Shown here piece after piece: positions 54,535 through 63,145 of a stretch of 64,000 nt of DNA (positions are counted from its first letter, which is position 1; each line of letters opens with the position of its first letter). The DNA is from Pseudalkalibacillus salsuginis (GTDB lineage: Bacteria; Bacillota; Bacilli; Bacillales; Fictibacillaceae), in assembly GCF_021646685.1 (NCBI RefSeq), contig NZ_JAKJHW010000004.1, forward strand, positions 239,722-303,721, written 5' to 3'. The position numbers and the translations under genes were made by a program. The notes below the pieces were generated by a model. That model was not told the DNA's origin. It did not search any database and saw only the letters and a list, made by a program, of their open reading frames with translations.

Positions 54535-54640
54535 AGTTATTCAATTATAGGGCGCTTTTACGGAGTAATGAAAAAGCCCAAGTTCTCAATTTTAATACTT
54601 AGAACTTGGACTTTTTTATATTGGAAAATTCTTTACGTTT
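54535..54640. repeat. Repeat with hairpin, left copy
   Basis: TCAATTATAGGGCGCTTTTACGG and AGTAATGAAAA are followed by CCAAGTTCT pairing with AGAACTTGG, a T-tract, and ATATTGGAAAATTCTTTACG. It is a diverged copy of 52375-52452, in the same orientation. The rest of the gap to 54826 carries the words CTAAGGATTA and GTTAAGGATTA, also seen near 59575. Confidence 0.6.
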
Positions 54641-54817
54641 AAATCTGCATTTTATGGGGTCCCGACAGAAAAACGCGGATTTACCAAGCTAAGGATTAAA
54701 AGTAATCAAAGACCCGGAAATCAACCACGTTAAGGATTAATTTCCAGATCTTGTATACTCAGTGTATATGTAGTGGACGTAACGAATCCAAAGATTCTGG
54801 CATTTCATTAATTGGCC

Positions 54818-54883
54818 TAGAACCAGGTGAAGTGGGGAGCCAAGCGCCAGAGGCGCATCAACCCCCTCCTTCACCTGGTTCTA
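54818..54883 (+). repeat. Nested perfect hairpin at the transposase start
   Basis: TAGAACCAGGTGAAG (54818-54832) and its exact complement (54869-54883) flank GGGG/CCCC arms and an inner GCGCC-AGA-GGCGC hairpin. The right arm lies inside the transposase coding frame, which suggests that it could hide the start region or block read-in transcription. Confidence 0.6.
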
Positions 54884-55535
54884 CCCCTTACGGTGAGATG
54901 GTATTTGAGTTATAGTTTGAGCTTTCGGAATCTGGAAGAAATGATGGAAGAGAGAGGATTGTGCATAGCTCACACGACAATCATGCGATGGGTACATCAG
55001 TATGGTCCGGCGTTAGAGAAGCGGATTCGCCGACATCTGAAACGGACCAATGATTCATGGAAAGTCGATGAAACCTACATTAAAATCAAGGGGAAATGGA
55101 GATATCTCTATCGAGCGGTGGATTCCGCAGGAAACACGATCGATTTCTTGCTCTGTGCCAGACGTGATCGAAAGGCTGCAAAACGCTTCTTTCGTAAGGC
55201 ATTACGCTCGTCTCATACACAAACACCTCGAACAATCACCTTGGATAAGAATGCCGCTTATCCTCCTGCGATTCGAGAATTACAAAGGGAGAAGAAGTTG
55301 TCTTCCCACCTAGACATCGGGCGAATCAAATACCTCAACAATAGGGTGGAACAGGATCAACGTTCAAGAGGCTGGTACGTCCTATGTTAGGATTCCAATC
55401 CTTTCAGACAGCTGCCCGAATTTTGAAAGGGATCGAAGCAATGCACATGATCAAAAAAGGACAGATCAAATTCCTTGGCACCTCTGTCTCTGAAAAAGTT
55501 AATTTCATACATAAGCTCTTTAAACTGGTAGCTTA
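54827..55535 (+). pseudogene. IS6-family transposase, frameshifted
   Basis: The frame contains the IS6-type opening VRWYLSYSLSFRNLEEMMEERG, the DDE residues in SWKVDETYIKIKGKWRYLYRA and TLDKNAAYPPA, and LNNRVEQDQ with the Glu. It then runs into a wrong-frame stop at 55390. Adding one T at CGTT near 55361 restores RFKRLVRPMLGFQSF and a normal end at 55535 (FKLVA). The N-terminal 15-20 codons do not look native and overlap the hairpin. Terminal repeats of the element were not located. Confidence 0.8.
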
Positions 55536-55650
55536 GTTCTTTTTCTGTACAGGGAGAAACTGGCTTTTTTTGTCACCATGATTTCTTGCATCAGAACTCT
55601 TTCCAATACTTTGAGAATAAAGGTTTTTTTTAGCTGGATTGAATGATGAT

Positions 55651-55808
55651 ATAAAAAGTTAATACAAGCTCGGAAAGAACGAGAAAGACAAGAAGCGAAA
55701 CGCAGAGAATCAAAACGGAATGATTATCTCTATGATCCCATAACTTTATATTATCGTTACTTAGGATGTAAGGAAAAAACTGCATCTAACGCCCTTTTTC
55801 AGGCGTAA
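55651..55808 (+). pseudogene. C-terminal fragment of an unknown protein
   Basis: An open stretch of 52 codons without its own start encodes ARKERERQEAKRRESKRNDY and then LYDPITLYYRYLGCKEKTAS before stopping at 55806-55808. The charged helix followed by an aromatic-rich end looks like a real protein tail, but I cannot name the family. It lies between IS6 and IS21 remnants in the gap 55536-55939, which holds no complete gene. Confidence 0.35.
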
Positions 55809-55872
55809 AAATACGGTCGTTTGTTCGTATTTCGGATCCGAAATCTTTCATCTATGTTCTATTTTGCGTTCT

Positions 55873-55945
55873 ATGGTAGGAACCCTGTCACTGGGCCGGC
55901 AAGCACAAGTCGATTGGGGTAAAGTCACTGTGGAAACGATTACGA
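55873..55945 (+). mobile_element. IS21 istA-type transposase fragment
   Basis: Codons from 55873 read LGRQAQVDWGKVTVETITIQ, matching the QAQVDWG region with a catalytic Asp of IS21-family IstA transposases. Only about 24 codons are left. It abuts the 3' end of a GC-rich efflux-pump gene and probably marks one junction of that cassette. Confidence 0.5.
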
Positions 55946-57538
55946 TTCAGCTTGCTTGGATTCAACCGCTTCGTCGCCGTCGGTATTACCGCCGTCAGTT
56001 CCAATATGGCGCAAGATGACGGCCGCGAGTATGGAAAGGATCGCGATGCTGACTGCGCTCGTTGCCGCTGCTGCATTAAATCCCGCCGTGAAGGCTGCCT
56101 GCGCCTCCTCAAGCAAACCGGGAGGCAGTTCTTGCGCTACCGAGGATGCCCCCGCGAGGCTGTCTCCAACGGCCTTGTGGACATCCTGAGCCAGCGTATC
56201 GGGTATCCGGTCGAACATCCGGCTGCGATAGACGGCGGTCGTGAGGCTACCCAGCGTGGCAATGCCAACCGCCAGGCCGAGTTCCTGCACAGTCTCGGAT
56301 ATGGCCGAGGCTGATCCTGCTTTCTCCGCTGGCGCCGCGCCTACCACCAGATCCGTGCCTAGCGCGGCGATCGTACCAAGGCCGAGATAGACGAGTGAAA
56401 ACGCGGCGGTGACCAGAGCAATGCCAGATGGCTCGTTTTCGAGGCGTGTGAGCATCAAATAGCCGATGACCGACAGTCCGAGCGCGCCCGCGATCACATA
56501 GCCGGGCCGGATACGCCGCGATACCAGCGGTGCCGCGATGCCAGCTGCCAGCATAGCGAGCGCCGGTGGACCCATCCAAAGCCCCGCTACCAGCGGTGGT
56601 AGGCTGGCGACCAGTTGTAGGTACTGAGTGACCAGCAGCATCGTTCCGCCGACGCCGATGAGGCCCACAAGGAGTACGACCAATGCGACGCTGAACACCT
56701 TGCTAGTGAAAAGATCCAGGTCGATGAGAGGACTTTCCAGTCGGCGCTGTCGCCGAACGAACAAGATCACGAAGGCGAATCCAACAGCAATCGCAAGCAC
56801 TGTTCCGGTACTGAGCCCATTTTTGGAGATCTGCTTAATGCCGTAGATGATGGGCAGCAGGGCTAGGAGCGAAAGGGTGACACTCAGGATATCCAACCGG
56901 CCGTCCTGTGGTGCCCGGTATTCCGGAAGGAGAAATGGTGCGGCTACAAGCAGGAGCCCGACCACAGGCACCGCGACAAGAAAGGCCGCACCCCACCAGT
57001 AGTGCTCTAGCAATACACCTCCCACGACCGGGCCAGCCGCCATGCCGAGCGCGAACATGGTCGCCCACACCCCAATCGCCAGCGCACGCTGGTGACGGTT
57101 GACGAACATGTTGCTGATAAGTGCCAGTGTCGATGGCATCAGTGTCGCGCCCGCCACACCAAGCGCCGCACGTGCTGCGATAAGCGTGGAGGTGCTGGTC
57201 GAATAGGCCGCGAGTACAGAAGCGATTCCAAAGACAGCCGCCCCGACCATCAGCAGCTTGCGCCGCCCGATGCGATCACCCAGAGTTCCCATCGTGATGA
57301 GGAAGCCGGCGATCATGAAGCCATAGGCGTCCACGATCCATAGGGCCTGTGCGCTCGTCGGGCGCAGATCGATTGCTAGCGCCGGCAACGCCAGATGCAA
57401 CAGCGTCAGGTCGAGCCCGAGTAGGATGGTTGGTAGGGAGAGAAGCGCGAGCCCGGCCCATTCGCGCGGGCCTGCGAGCCTCACGGACTGAAGTGTTCGC
57501 CCCGCAGGCCCTTTTTCAGTGGTACATGGATTTGCCAA
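55940..57538 (-). CDS. GC-rich MFS efflux pump (DHA2, QacA/SmvA type)
   Basis: This 532-residue carrier has 14 predicted helices. Motif A is GTLGDRIGRRKLLMVG after helix 2; WIVDAYGFMIAGFLITMG and GVAGATLMPSTLALISNMF are typical of QacA/SmvA/LfrA-type pumps for quaternary ammonium compounds and other cations. Codon use is markedly GC-rich, unlike every neighbour, so the gene came recently from a high-GC donor. It nevertheless starts at TTG 57538 behind a Gram-positive-style AAGGAGTG, and AT-rich sequence resumes upstream. The substrate is not predictable. Confidence 0.88.
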   Translation of the reverse strand: MANPCTTEKGPAGRTLQSVRLAGPREWAGLALLSLPTILLGLDLTLLHLALPALAIDLRPTSAQALWIVDAYGFMIAGFLITMGTLGDRIGRRKLLMVGAAVFGIASVLAAYSTSTSTLIAARAALGVAGATLMPSTLALISNMFVNRHQRALAIGVWATMFALGMAAGPVVGGVLLEHYWWGAAFLVAVPVVGLLLVAAPFLLPEYRAPQDGRLDILSVTLSLLALLPIIYGIKQISKNGLSTGTVLAIAVGFAFVILFVRRQRRLESPLIDLDLFTSKVFSVALVVLLVGLIGVGGTMLLVTQYLQLVASLPPLVAGLWMGPPALAMLAAGIAAPLVSRRIRPGYVIAGALGLSVIGYLMLTRLENEPSGIALVTAAFSLVYLGLGTIAALGTDLVVGAAPAEKAGSASAISETVQELGLAVGIATLGSLTTAVYRSRMFDRIPDTLAQDVHKAVGDSLAGASSVAQELPPGLLEEAQAAFTAGFNAAAATSAVSIAILSILAAVILRHIGTDGGNTDGDEAVESKQAES

Positions 57539-57574
57539 AAAAAATCACTCCTTCTGATCTTCAATGCTTAATTA

Positions 57575-57690
57575 AATTACACAAACTTCCTTCCTTTATG
57601 GCATCCCACCGTCCCCAGCGCATTGGCTTGCAGTTCCACTTGAGCGGCATGAGCAAGGAGGAAACGACCTCCTATATTCGGCACCACATG
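57575..57690 (+). pseudogene. Fragment of a transposition-helper ATPase
   Basis: The codons read KLPSFMASHRPQRIGLQFHL and SGMSKEETTSYIRHHM, the C-terminal ATPase part of ExeA/TniB-like AAA helper proteins found with some transposons. Nothing else of the gene remains: the GC-rich stretch continues to about 57860 without a recognisable protein, and 57860-58100 returns to AT-rich DNA without a gene. Confidence 0.5.
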
Positions 57691-58100
57691 ACCGTAAGCC
57701 GGACGGAGAGGCCAGTGGTTGCCGAAAACGCGCTTAGCCGGGGCCGCGAGCCAGGGACTTCCGCGTGTGTTGAACCAGATTTGGACACAGATTCTGGTCG
57801 ACGCCACCGCCTGGAATCTGGAGGTGATTGGACCGGCACCGCGGCGTTACCAGTTGATCCAAAAAAGGGTCCCGTACTCTTATGCGGTTGGCGCATACTG
57901 CTTCTGGCATGAGCCTTCTTGTTGAACGGCGGCATACTTCTCGCGTTGTTGGCGGATTGACGGTACATTTCCAACGCCATTGTCGGTGAGATTTACACCG
58001 TCATTTTACGCGAGCAGCAACAGACAGCTCCAATTACTTCTGAAATAATCGTTAATGCTAGACCATTTTTCCTCCTCCACTCTTTATTGTCTAAGTCGAG

Positions 58101-58154
58101 TATACATACATATTATTATCAAGTATAATGATTGTTAGTGATATTAATATCACT
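58101..58154 (+). promoter_or_regulatory. Promoter and palindrome of the LysR gene
   Basis: TATACA (58101-58106) and TATAAT (58124-58129) are 17 bases apart. The perfect 18-bp palindrome AGTGATATTAATATCACT (58137-58154) lies just after the -10 and is a likely autoregulatory site. Confidence 0.6.
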
Positions 58155-58176
58155 GCGAATGATGGAGGTGTAATTC

Positions 58177-59028
58177 TTGGAACTAAGCGACCTAAAGTTA
58201 TTTCAAGCAATTGCTGAAGAAGGAAGCATTTCTGGAGCTGCAGAGCGTTTAGATTATGTTCAGTCCAATGTAACTGCAAGGTTACGTAGACTAGAGGATG
58301 AGTTGGGAGTCCTTCTTTTTTATAGAAGACCTAAAGGAGTTCAGATTACAGAAAAAGGCGCACTTTTCCGTAAGTATGTAGATTCAATTTTGCAAATGGC
58401 AGATGAGTCGATCAAAATACTTCAAGATCACGGTAAACCAAGTGGCTCATTAAAAATAGGTGTTGTTGAAACGGTTACGTGCGGAAATTTCATGAACCTA
58501 ATTGCTTCTTATCAATCGCGGTATGAACAAGTATCTCTCAGTTTAGAAACAGGCAATCCTCTTGAATTAATGGAGAAGGTAAAGAACTTTGAATTAGATG
58601 CTGCTTTTGTAACAGGTGAGCTGACTATTACAAATTTTGTTATCGACTATTTATTAATGGATGAAATTGTATTATTATCTGGCAGGACATTAGATGTCTC
58701 AGCTTTAAAAGAGCAAAAGTGGGCGATTTCTCCAAGAGGTTGTCCTTTCAGAATGAAATTGGAACAATGGTTGAAGGATGAGGGAGTTGCTCTAAAGAAC
58801 GTCATTGAGATTAGTTCATTAGAGACGATTTTAAGCAGTGTAAGAGCTGGGTTGACTTCCACCATTCTGCCTAGTTCGGTTTTAAAAGGTCCATATGAAG
58901 ATTTACATGTGTACCCTATACCCGAATCGTATCAATTTATTGAAACAGGTCTTATCAGAAGAAAAGAAAAATATGTGAGCTATGCTTACAAAGCTTTTGC
59001 AGATCTAGTTAAGGAGGAAGGCCTGTAA
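58177..59028 (+). CDS. LysR-family transcriptional regulator
   Basis: The 283-residue protein has the LysR winged helix (LKLFQAIAEEGSISGAAERL, QSNVTARLRRLEDELG, LFYRRPKGVQITEKG) and a periplasmic-binding-like effector domain from about residue 90. The start is TTG 58177 with ATGGAGGTG 6 bases upstream. LysR genes usually face a divergent target gene; here the divergent side is the GC-rich cassette debris, so the original target may be lost. Its sequence is similar to the YwqM/YofA-like subgroup in Bacillus, but this is only an impression. Confidence 0.88.
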   Translation: MELSDLKLFQAIAEEGSISGAAERLDYVQSNVTARLRRLEDELGVLLFYRRPKGVQITEKGALFRKYVDSILQMADESIKILQDHGKPSGSLKIGVVETVTCGNFMNLIASYQSRYEQVSLSLETGNPLELMEKVKNFELDAAFVTGELTITNFVIDYLLMDEIVLLSGRTLDVSALKEQKWAISPRGCPFRMKLEQWLKDEGVALKNVIEISSLETILSSVRAGLTSTILPSSVLKGPYEDLHVYPIPESYQFIETGLIRRKEKYVSYAYKAFADLVKEEGL

Positions 59029-59059
59029 AACATGTGGAATCCTCCCTCCACCCCTATCA

Positions 59060-59251
59060 TTAATTAGGATCATCACTATAGCCAAAAAAATATATGTGGT
59101 ATGAGAAGTAGTTTCCAGGATCAAATATTCTAAATCGATACTTTCCCCCCTGATAATTGAGTTGCATACCTTTTACCGATTGTTTCGTCTCATAAAACTC
59201 TCTTGATAAGTAATGCTTACAATATAAATCATCCGATATAACAAATCCCAC
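59060..59251 (-). CDS. Small hypothetical protein
   Basis: The 63-residue frame starts at GTG 59251 behind an excellent AAGGAGGGG site. It is rich in aromatic residues (YFSYHIYFFGYSDD) and has no membrane segment or signal. No family was recognised. The good ribosome site is the main support; it is convergent with the LysR gene. Confidence 0.5.
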   Translation of the reverse strand: MGFVISDDLYCKHYLSREFYETKQSVKGMQLNYQGGKYRFRIFDPGNYFSYHIYFFGYSDDPN

Positions 59252-59280
59252 TAATACCCCTCCTTATAAAAAGACGAGCA

Positions 59281-59460
59281 TTAACCCGTCTTAATGTTGC
59301 GCACTAGCTCAACAGCCTTTTCCAAGATTTCGCGTGTCTCCTCTTCTGGGCTTCTGGAAAACCGCCCAGAAAGGTCTGCTTCTAATGTGTTCATAGCCAG
59401 ATCAATCACCAGTTATAGTGCCTCAGCTTGATCGAGCTGGTACAATCCCTTAAATAAGAT
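59281..59460 (-). pseudogene. Remnant of a small helical protein gene
   Basis: On the minus strand the frame reads LYQLDQAEAL, a TAA stop, then LVIDLAMNTLEADLSGRFSR and SPEEETREILEKAVELVRN before a normal stop at 59281-59283. The amphipathic, acidic helical pattern across the stop suggests a real gene broken by one nonsense change or truncated at both ends. An internal ATG could still give about 36 residues. Family unknown. Confidence 0.35.
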
Positions 59461-59490
59461 GACTTGAGTGCCCGATTGGTCTCAAGTCAT
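59459..59490. terminator. Perfect hairpin, possible terminator
   Basis: ATGACTTGAG pairs with CTCAAGTCAT around a 12-base loop, without a long T-tract on either strand. The following stretch 59491-59640 shows no gene; it contains AAAATGCGGATTC and CGTTAAGGAATTT, related to words near 54675. Confidence 0.4.
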
Positions 59491-59639
59491 TCTTCCATTT
59501 ACTGGAGCGATGGCCCCAAAATCCGTCTTCGCTCCCTCTACCCCTAGGGGTAGCGTCAGGAAAATGCGGATTCACAACGTTAAGGAATTTTTAATGATAC
59601 TTTTAGGGGTCTCGCCAACATTTCAAAAAATCCTACGTT

Positions 59640-59690
59640 AAGATCTTCCGCAATCGGGCCAGAAAATGGAATAAGACCTTCAAATAATAC
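59640..59690 (+). repeat. Degenerate intergenic repeat
   Basis: GATCTTCCGCAATCGGGCC, then AGAAAATGGAATAAGACCTTC, join parts of both versions of the accessory-zone repeat (compare 45597 and 61457). Confidence 0.55.
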
Positions 59691-59825
59691 TGGATATTTA
59701 TGTTATTATTGTATGAATTGTGAAGGGATGCACTTAAACTATAGAAGCAGGAATGTTCAAGAAGCATATGGTTATAAAATCTCCTACTGAATGCTGATAA
59801 TAAGCAGTATTAGGTGGTGAATGTT

Positions 59826-60062
59826 TTGTTTTACGGATTTATTCTTTTAACAATTGGTGTAATTTTATTATTTATTTCAAATTGGTTATGGAAGAAGGGA
59901 GACCCTAATGAAACCTTTAAGGAAGCGTTAGGAGAGTTAGTATCAGACTTAATAGGTTGGCAACTTCCTTTAGTTTTTTCTGGAATAAAAGCATGGTCAT
60001 TGTTTATATGTTTTATTGGGTTAGTATCAATTTTATTAGGAGTGTTATTTGTTATATTTTAG
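59826..60062 (+). CDS. Small membrane protein of unknown function
   Basis: The 78-residue product has two membrane helices (FILLTIGVILLFISNWLW and LFICFIGLVSILLGVLFVIF) joined by an acidic loop. TTG 59826 lies 7 bases after AGGTGG; GTG codons at 59814 and 59817 overlap that site. No family was recognised. A second small membrane-protein gene follows after 35 bases, so they probably share a transcript. Confidence 0.5.
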   Translation: MFYGFILLTIGVILLFISNWLWKKGDPNETFKEALGELVSDLIGWQLPLVFSGIKAWSLFICFIGLVSILLGVLFVIF

Positions 60063-60097
60063 TTTTTCTAATGGCTAACGGGGTTAAGGAGGGCAAA

Positions 60098-60283
60098 ATG
60101 AATGTTGGAAAACAGTTACTTCTAGCATTATCAATTTATGTAGTATCCGCAGTAATAATAGAGGGGGTACTTTGGTATTTTAATCCTTCTCTAAATGAAT
60201 TTGTGAGGCCCTCAATAATTACTTCTCCAGTTCTTATTTCCTTTGTCCTTACACGAATAATCGTTGGTAGCAAAAAGGGATGA
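60098..60283 (+). CDS. Small membrane protein of unknown function
   Basis: The 61-residue product has two hydrophobic helices (QLLLALSIYVVSAVIIEGVL and SPVLISFVLTRIIVG) and a basic end. ATG 60098 has AAGGAGGGC directly upstream, which fixes the start although the frame is open further back. No family was recognised. Confidence 0.55.
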   Translation: MNVGKQLLLALSIYVVSAVIIEGVLWYFNPSLNEFVRPSIITSPVLISFVLTRIIVGSKKG

Positions 60284-60344
60284 TTAGCATGGGGTTTCAT
60301 AGGATGCGTAAAACAAGGATTGAAACGGAAGGAAGATAATTCTA

Positions 60345-60704
60345 ATGAATATTAGAGATTTCAGTGAGTTTACCATTGAGTTATTTGTATCGCTTATATT
60401 ATCAGACATAGAGGAAGTTATTCAAAAAGGCAAATCTTCTATCCGAAAACAAGAGAATGAAATAATAACTGAATGGTTAACGTGGGTTGATGAGAATAGG
60501 AACCTTTTTTCAGATGATACTCTTGATTTAATTGAAAAACAGTTTAAAAGTGATTTAGGCGCGATGCCTATATGGAAATCTGACAAAGAATTTCAAGAAG
60601 AAGTATTGAATGGATTTAGAGACTATTTTGGTGAAGGTTCCTATTTTTATGAAATGTTTAAAGATGCTTATTTAACTGGATTGGAAGAAGAAGGTCTTAT
60701 TTAA
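60345..60704 (+). CDS. Hypothetical acidic protein
   Basis: The 119-residue soluble protein is helical and acidic (FTIELFVSLILSDIEEVIQK, EWLTWVDENRNLFSDD). It has no signal or motif that I recognise; the size and composition resemble immunity-type or YxiJ-like proteins of Bacillus, but no match can be claimed. The ribosome site is GGAAGGAAG before ATG 60345. Confidence 0.5.
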   Translation: MNIRDFSEFTIELFVSLILSDIEEVIQKGKSSIRKQENEIITEWLTWVDENRNLFSDDTLDLIEKQFKSDLGAMPIWKSDKEFQEEVLNGFRDYFGEGSYFYEMFKDAYLTGLEEEGLI

Positions 60705-60822
60705 GTAAAGGGTGCGATACTTAAACAAGGGATCGCTATTCTTATTGAAGTAACGGGGCAGGATTATTCAATAAATATGATAAAATAGGAGTAAATTACA
60801 TCTTTGATTGGAGTGTATCTAT

Positions 60823-61452
60823 TTGATTGGAATAACAAGTTTTGGGCTTTTTTTATTAACATCATTTTTAATGAACATCACCCCAGGTACAGATACAGTG
60901 TACATTGTAAATAGAAGTGTATCTCAAGGAAGGAAGGCAGGAATTTATTCTGTACTTGGCATCTCCACAGGGGCATTAGTGCATACCTTTATGGCAGCTA
61001 TTGGTTTATCTGTCATCCTTACAACATCAGTTGTATTATTTACTTTAATTAAGTTAATAGGTGCAGGATATTTGATTTATCTTGGTGTGCGAATGTTAAT
61101 GCAGAAATCATCTAATTTACAACTTACGAATACAAAGAATATGTCTATTAAAAAGATATATATACAAGGACTTTTCACCAATCTTACTAATCCAAAGGTT
61201 GCACTGTTTTTCATTTCATTTCTTCCTCAGTTTATATCAGGAGATAATACTTATGGTCCTTTACCCTTTATTATTTTAGGACTTTCTTTTGTTTTAACTG
61301 GTACCGCATGGTGTTTGTTAGTTTCTATATTTGCTTCATTTACAACTAAAAAGTTGAGAAATAATCCAAAAGTAGAACTAATTTTGAATAAAATAACAGG
61401 TTTCATATTTATAGGGTTAGGAATAAAACTATTTCAGACAAAAGCATCTTAA
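60823..61452 (+). CDS. LysE/RhtB-family amino-acid exporter
   Basis: This 209-residue membrane protein has six helices and the family signature NITPGTDTVYIVNRSVSQGRKAG near residues 20-42. TNLTNPKVALFFISFLPQF follows at about 125-143. Such carriers export amino acids or related solutes. The start TTG 60823 lies 7 bases after GGAGTG; TTG 60808 precedes that site. The upstream gap carries a faint repeat of the accessory-zone family (60708-60765). Confidence 0.88.
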   Translation: MIGITSFGLFLLTSFLMNITPGTDTVYIVNRSVSQGRKAGIYSVLGISTGALVHTFMAAIGLSVILTTSVVLFTLIKLIGAGYLIYLGVRMLMQKSSNLQLTNTKNMSIKKIYIQGLFTNLTNPKVALFFISFLPQFISGDNTYGPLPFIILGLSFVLTGTAWCLLVSIFASFTTKKLRNNPKVELILNKITGFIFIGLGIKLFQTKAS

Positions 61453-61456
61453 TCAA

Positions 61457-61597
61457 CCTAATTCAACTATAGGGTGCATTACTTGAATAACGATCTTCCG
61501 CAAATCGGGCGCAATTCAAGAATATTGGAGTGTGCCTATTGTTCCGTTAAAGGGGGCAAATCTTGAATAAGGATTTGCGCTCTTTTTTTGTTTAAAC
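61457..61597 (+). repeat. Intergenic repeat with terminator hairpin
   Basis: This is the longest copy of the accessory-zone repeat. ATAGGGTGCATTACTTGAATAA, GATCTTCCGCAAATCGGGCGC, then AATTCAAGAATATTGGAG and TTGTTCCGTTAAAGGGGGC. About 67 bases (61491-61557) closely match 63527-63593. It ends in a hairpin GCAAATC/GATTTGC (61556-61578) with seven T, which can terminate the exporter gene. Confidence 0.7.
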
Positions 61598-61813
61598 CAT
61601 GTTGAATAAAAAAGGGATATTTTTAAGCAAGTCGAAGTTATATTCGGAGGTAACATTTGATAAGTCGAAGTGATAATGGATTTTAAAACGCAAAAGAACA
61701 ATTACTGATGGTACGGGGAGTTTGGTTAGACTTTCTTAGATTTAACCACATGTGAGGCAAATACATATTCCATGAGACGTTGTGTCGGAAAACAAAATAA
61801 GGAGCCTCCACAA

Positions 61814-62485
61814 ATGACTAAAAGAGAATCCAAATCAGAAATCACGAAGTCAAATAATGTGAATATGGGAACGACAAAGACAGAGGACCCGAATCTCGGT
61901 TGTGCCCGCCAACGAAGCTTCATGGGAGGACTTGGAAATGGTACTGGGATCGTCCAAGTGTCATGGGGCAAAGTGCTATTGCCAACGGTTCAAAATCCCT
62001 AATGCTCAGTGGCGCCTAACAGATGATAATGAACGTGCTTTCCTACTTCGAGTCCAGACGGATTGCGGGATTCCGGAGTCGCGCACTACCAGCGGGCTTG
62101 TTGCTTATCTTAATCACGGACCGGTCGGATGGTGCGCGGTAGAGCCTAGGACCGCTTACCAAAAGTTACGAAACAGTCCGATTCCATGGGCGGGACGGGA
62201 CGAAAACAAGAACGACAAAGACGTTTGGTCCATTACTTGTTTCGTTGTACGCAAGGGCTATCGTCAGCGTGGGATCACTTACACCTTAACACGAACTGCC
62301 GTGGACTTGGCTCGGAAGAGAGGTGCCCGTGCCAATGAAGGGTATCCAATGATCACTTTGCCAGGACAAGATATCCCATGGGTGAGCTTCATGTTGGTGC
62401 TCACAACGCCTTCATTGCAGCTGGTTTCCGTGAGGTATCAAGACCTACCAAACGCCGGGTCGTGATTCGTATCGAACTTCAGTAG
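61814..62485 (+). pseudogene. GNAT acetyltransferase with two frameshifts
   Basis: ATG 61814 (AAGGAG upstream) starts a frame that must shift near 61902 to continue as VPANEASWEDLEMVLGSSKC, then GLVAYLNHGPVGWCAVEPRT and VWSITCFVVRKGYRQRGITY, the acetyl-CoA-binding GNAT core. Near 62382 one G seems lost in TGGGTGAG; restoring it gives GELHVGAHNAFIAAGFREVS and a stop at 62483-62485. The type is common in high-GC bacteria, and the gene is GC-richer than its neighbours, suggesting transfer followed by decay. Confidence 0.75.
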
Positions 62486-62578
62486 GATGTCTAATTCCTT
62501 GGGAGGGGAACAATCAAAATACTTGCGGGAATGGTTTATTTGGTTTTGGAATTCTAAACATTCAAGGAGGAGATGACT

Positions 62579-63049
62579 TTGAAACGAATTAACTTACTTT
62601 TAAACGTACTAGATTCAACATTCGATAAAGAGAGTTGGTATGCACCGTTTAAAGAGGCTATAGAAGGACTTACAGCCGAACAGGCTATCTGGAGACCATC
62701 TGGAGAGATAACGAAAACCATTTGGGAGAACGTTAATCACCTTATTTATTACAAAGAAAGACTTGCTGCAAACTTGGAAGGCCGTGAATGGACACATAAT
62801 CTCGATGGTGATGAAACCTTTTATCTTACCGATCAATCTAATGATGATCAGGAATGGATGAAAATCGTTGAACGTTCCGAAAACGCTCAACGCAATTTAA
62901 GACAGGTATTGAGTACAATTTCCGATAGAGAGCTAGATCAAAATTCACTTGAGGGGAAATTACTGGACATAATGCTTCATGATGCTTATCATACAGGCCA
63001 AATAATTCAATTAAGAAAAATGCAAGGGTCGTGGCCATCAAATCGTTAA
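62579..63049 (+). CDS. DinB-family protein
   Basis: This 156-residue four-helix-bundle protein belongs to the DinB/YfiT-like family, whose members bind a metal with three histidines and often act as thiol- or damage-linked enzymes. The likely metal His residues are in NVNHLIYYKERL and LHDAYHTGQI, the latter a typical DinB pattern. TTG 62579 is 8 bases after AAGGAGG; ATG 62573 adds two residues but lies only 2 bases after it. The specific reaction is unknown. Confidence 0.85.
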   Translation: MKRINLLLNVLDSTFDKESWYAPFKEAIEGLTAEQAIWRPSGEITKTIWENVNHLIYYKERLAANLEGREWTHNLDGDETFYLTDQSNDDQEWMKIVERSENAQRNLRQVLSTISDRELDQNSLEGKLLDIMLHDAYHTGQIIQLRKMQGSWPSNR

Positions 63050-63145
63050 CCGAAAGATATTTTGTTTTGGAAAAATGAAAAGAGCTTCATAGTTATCACA
63101 GTAAAGAACGCAATTCAGTAATAATGGATTCTATCTGTTATTCCA

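Noticed and set aside
59500..59640. Gene in the stretch with CCCCTAGGGG
   Set aside because: No frame longer than a few dozen codons and no ribosome site; only short shared words with the 54.7-kb region are visible.
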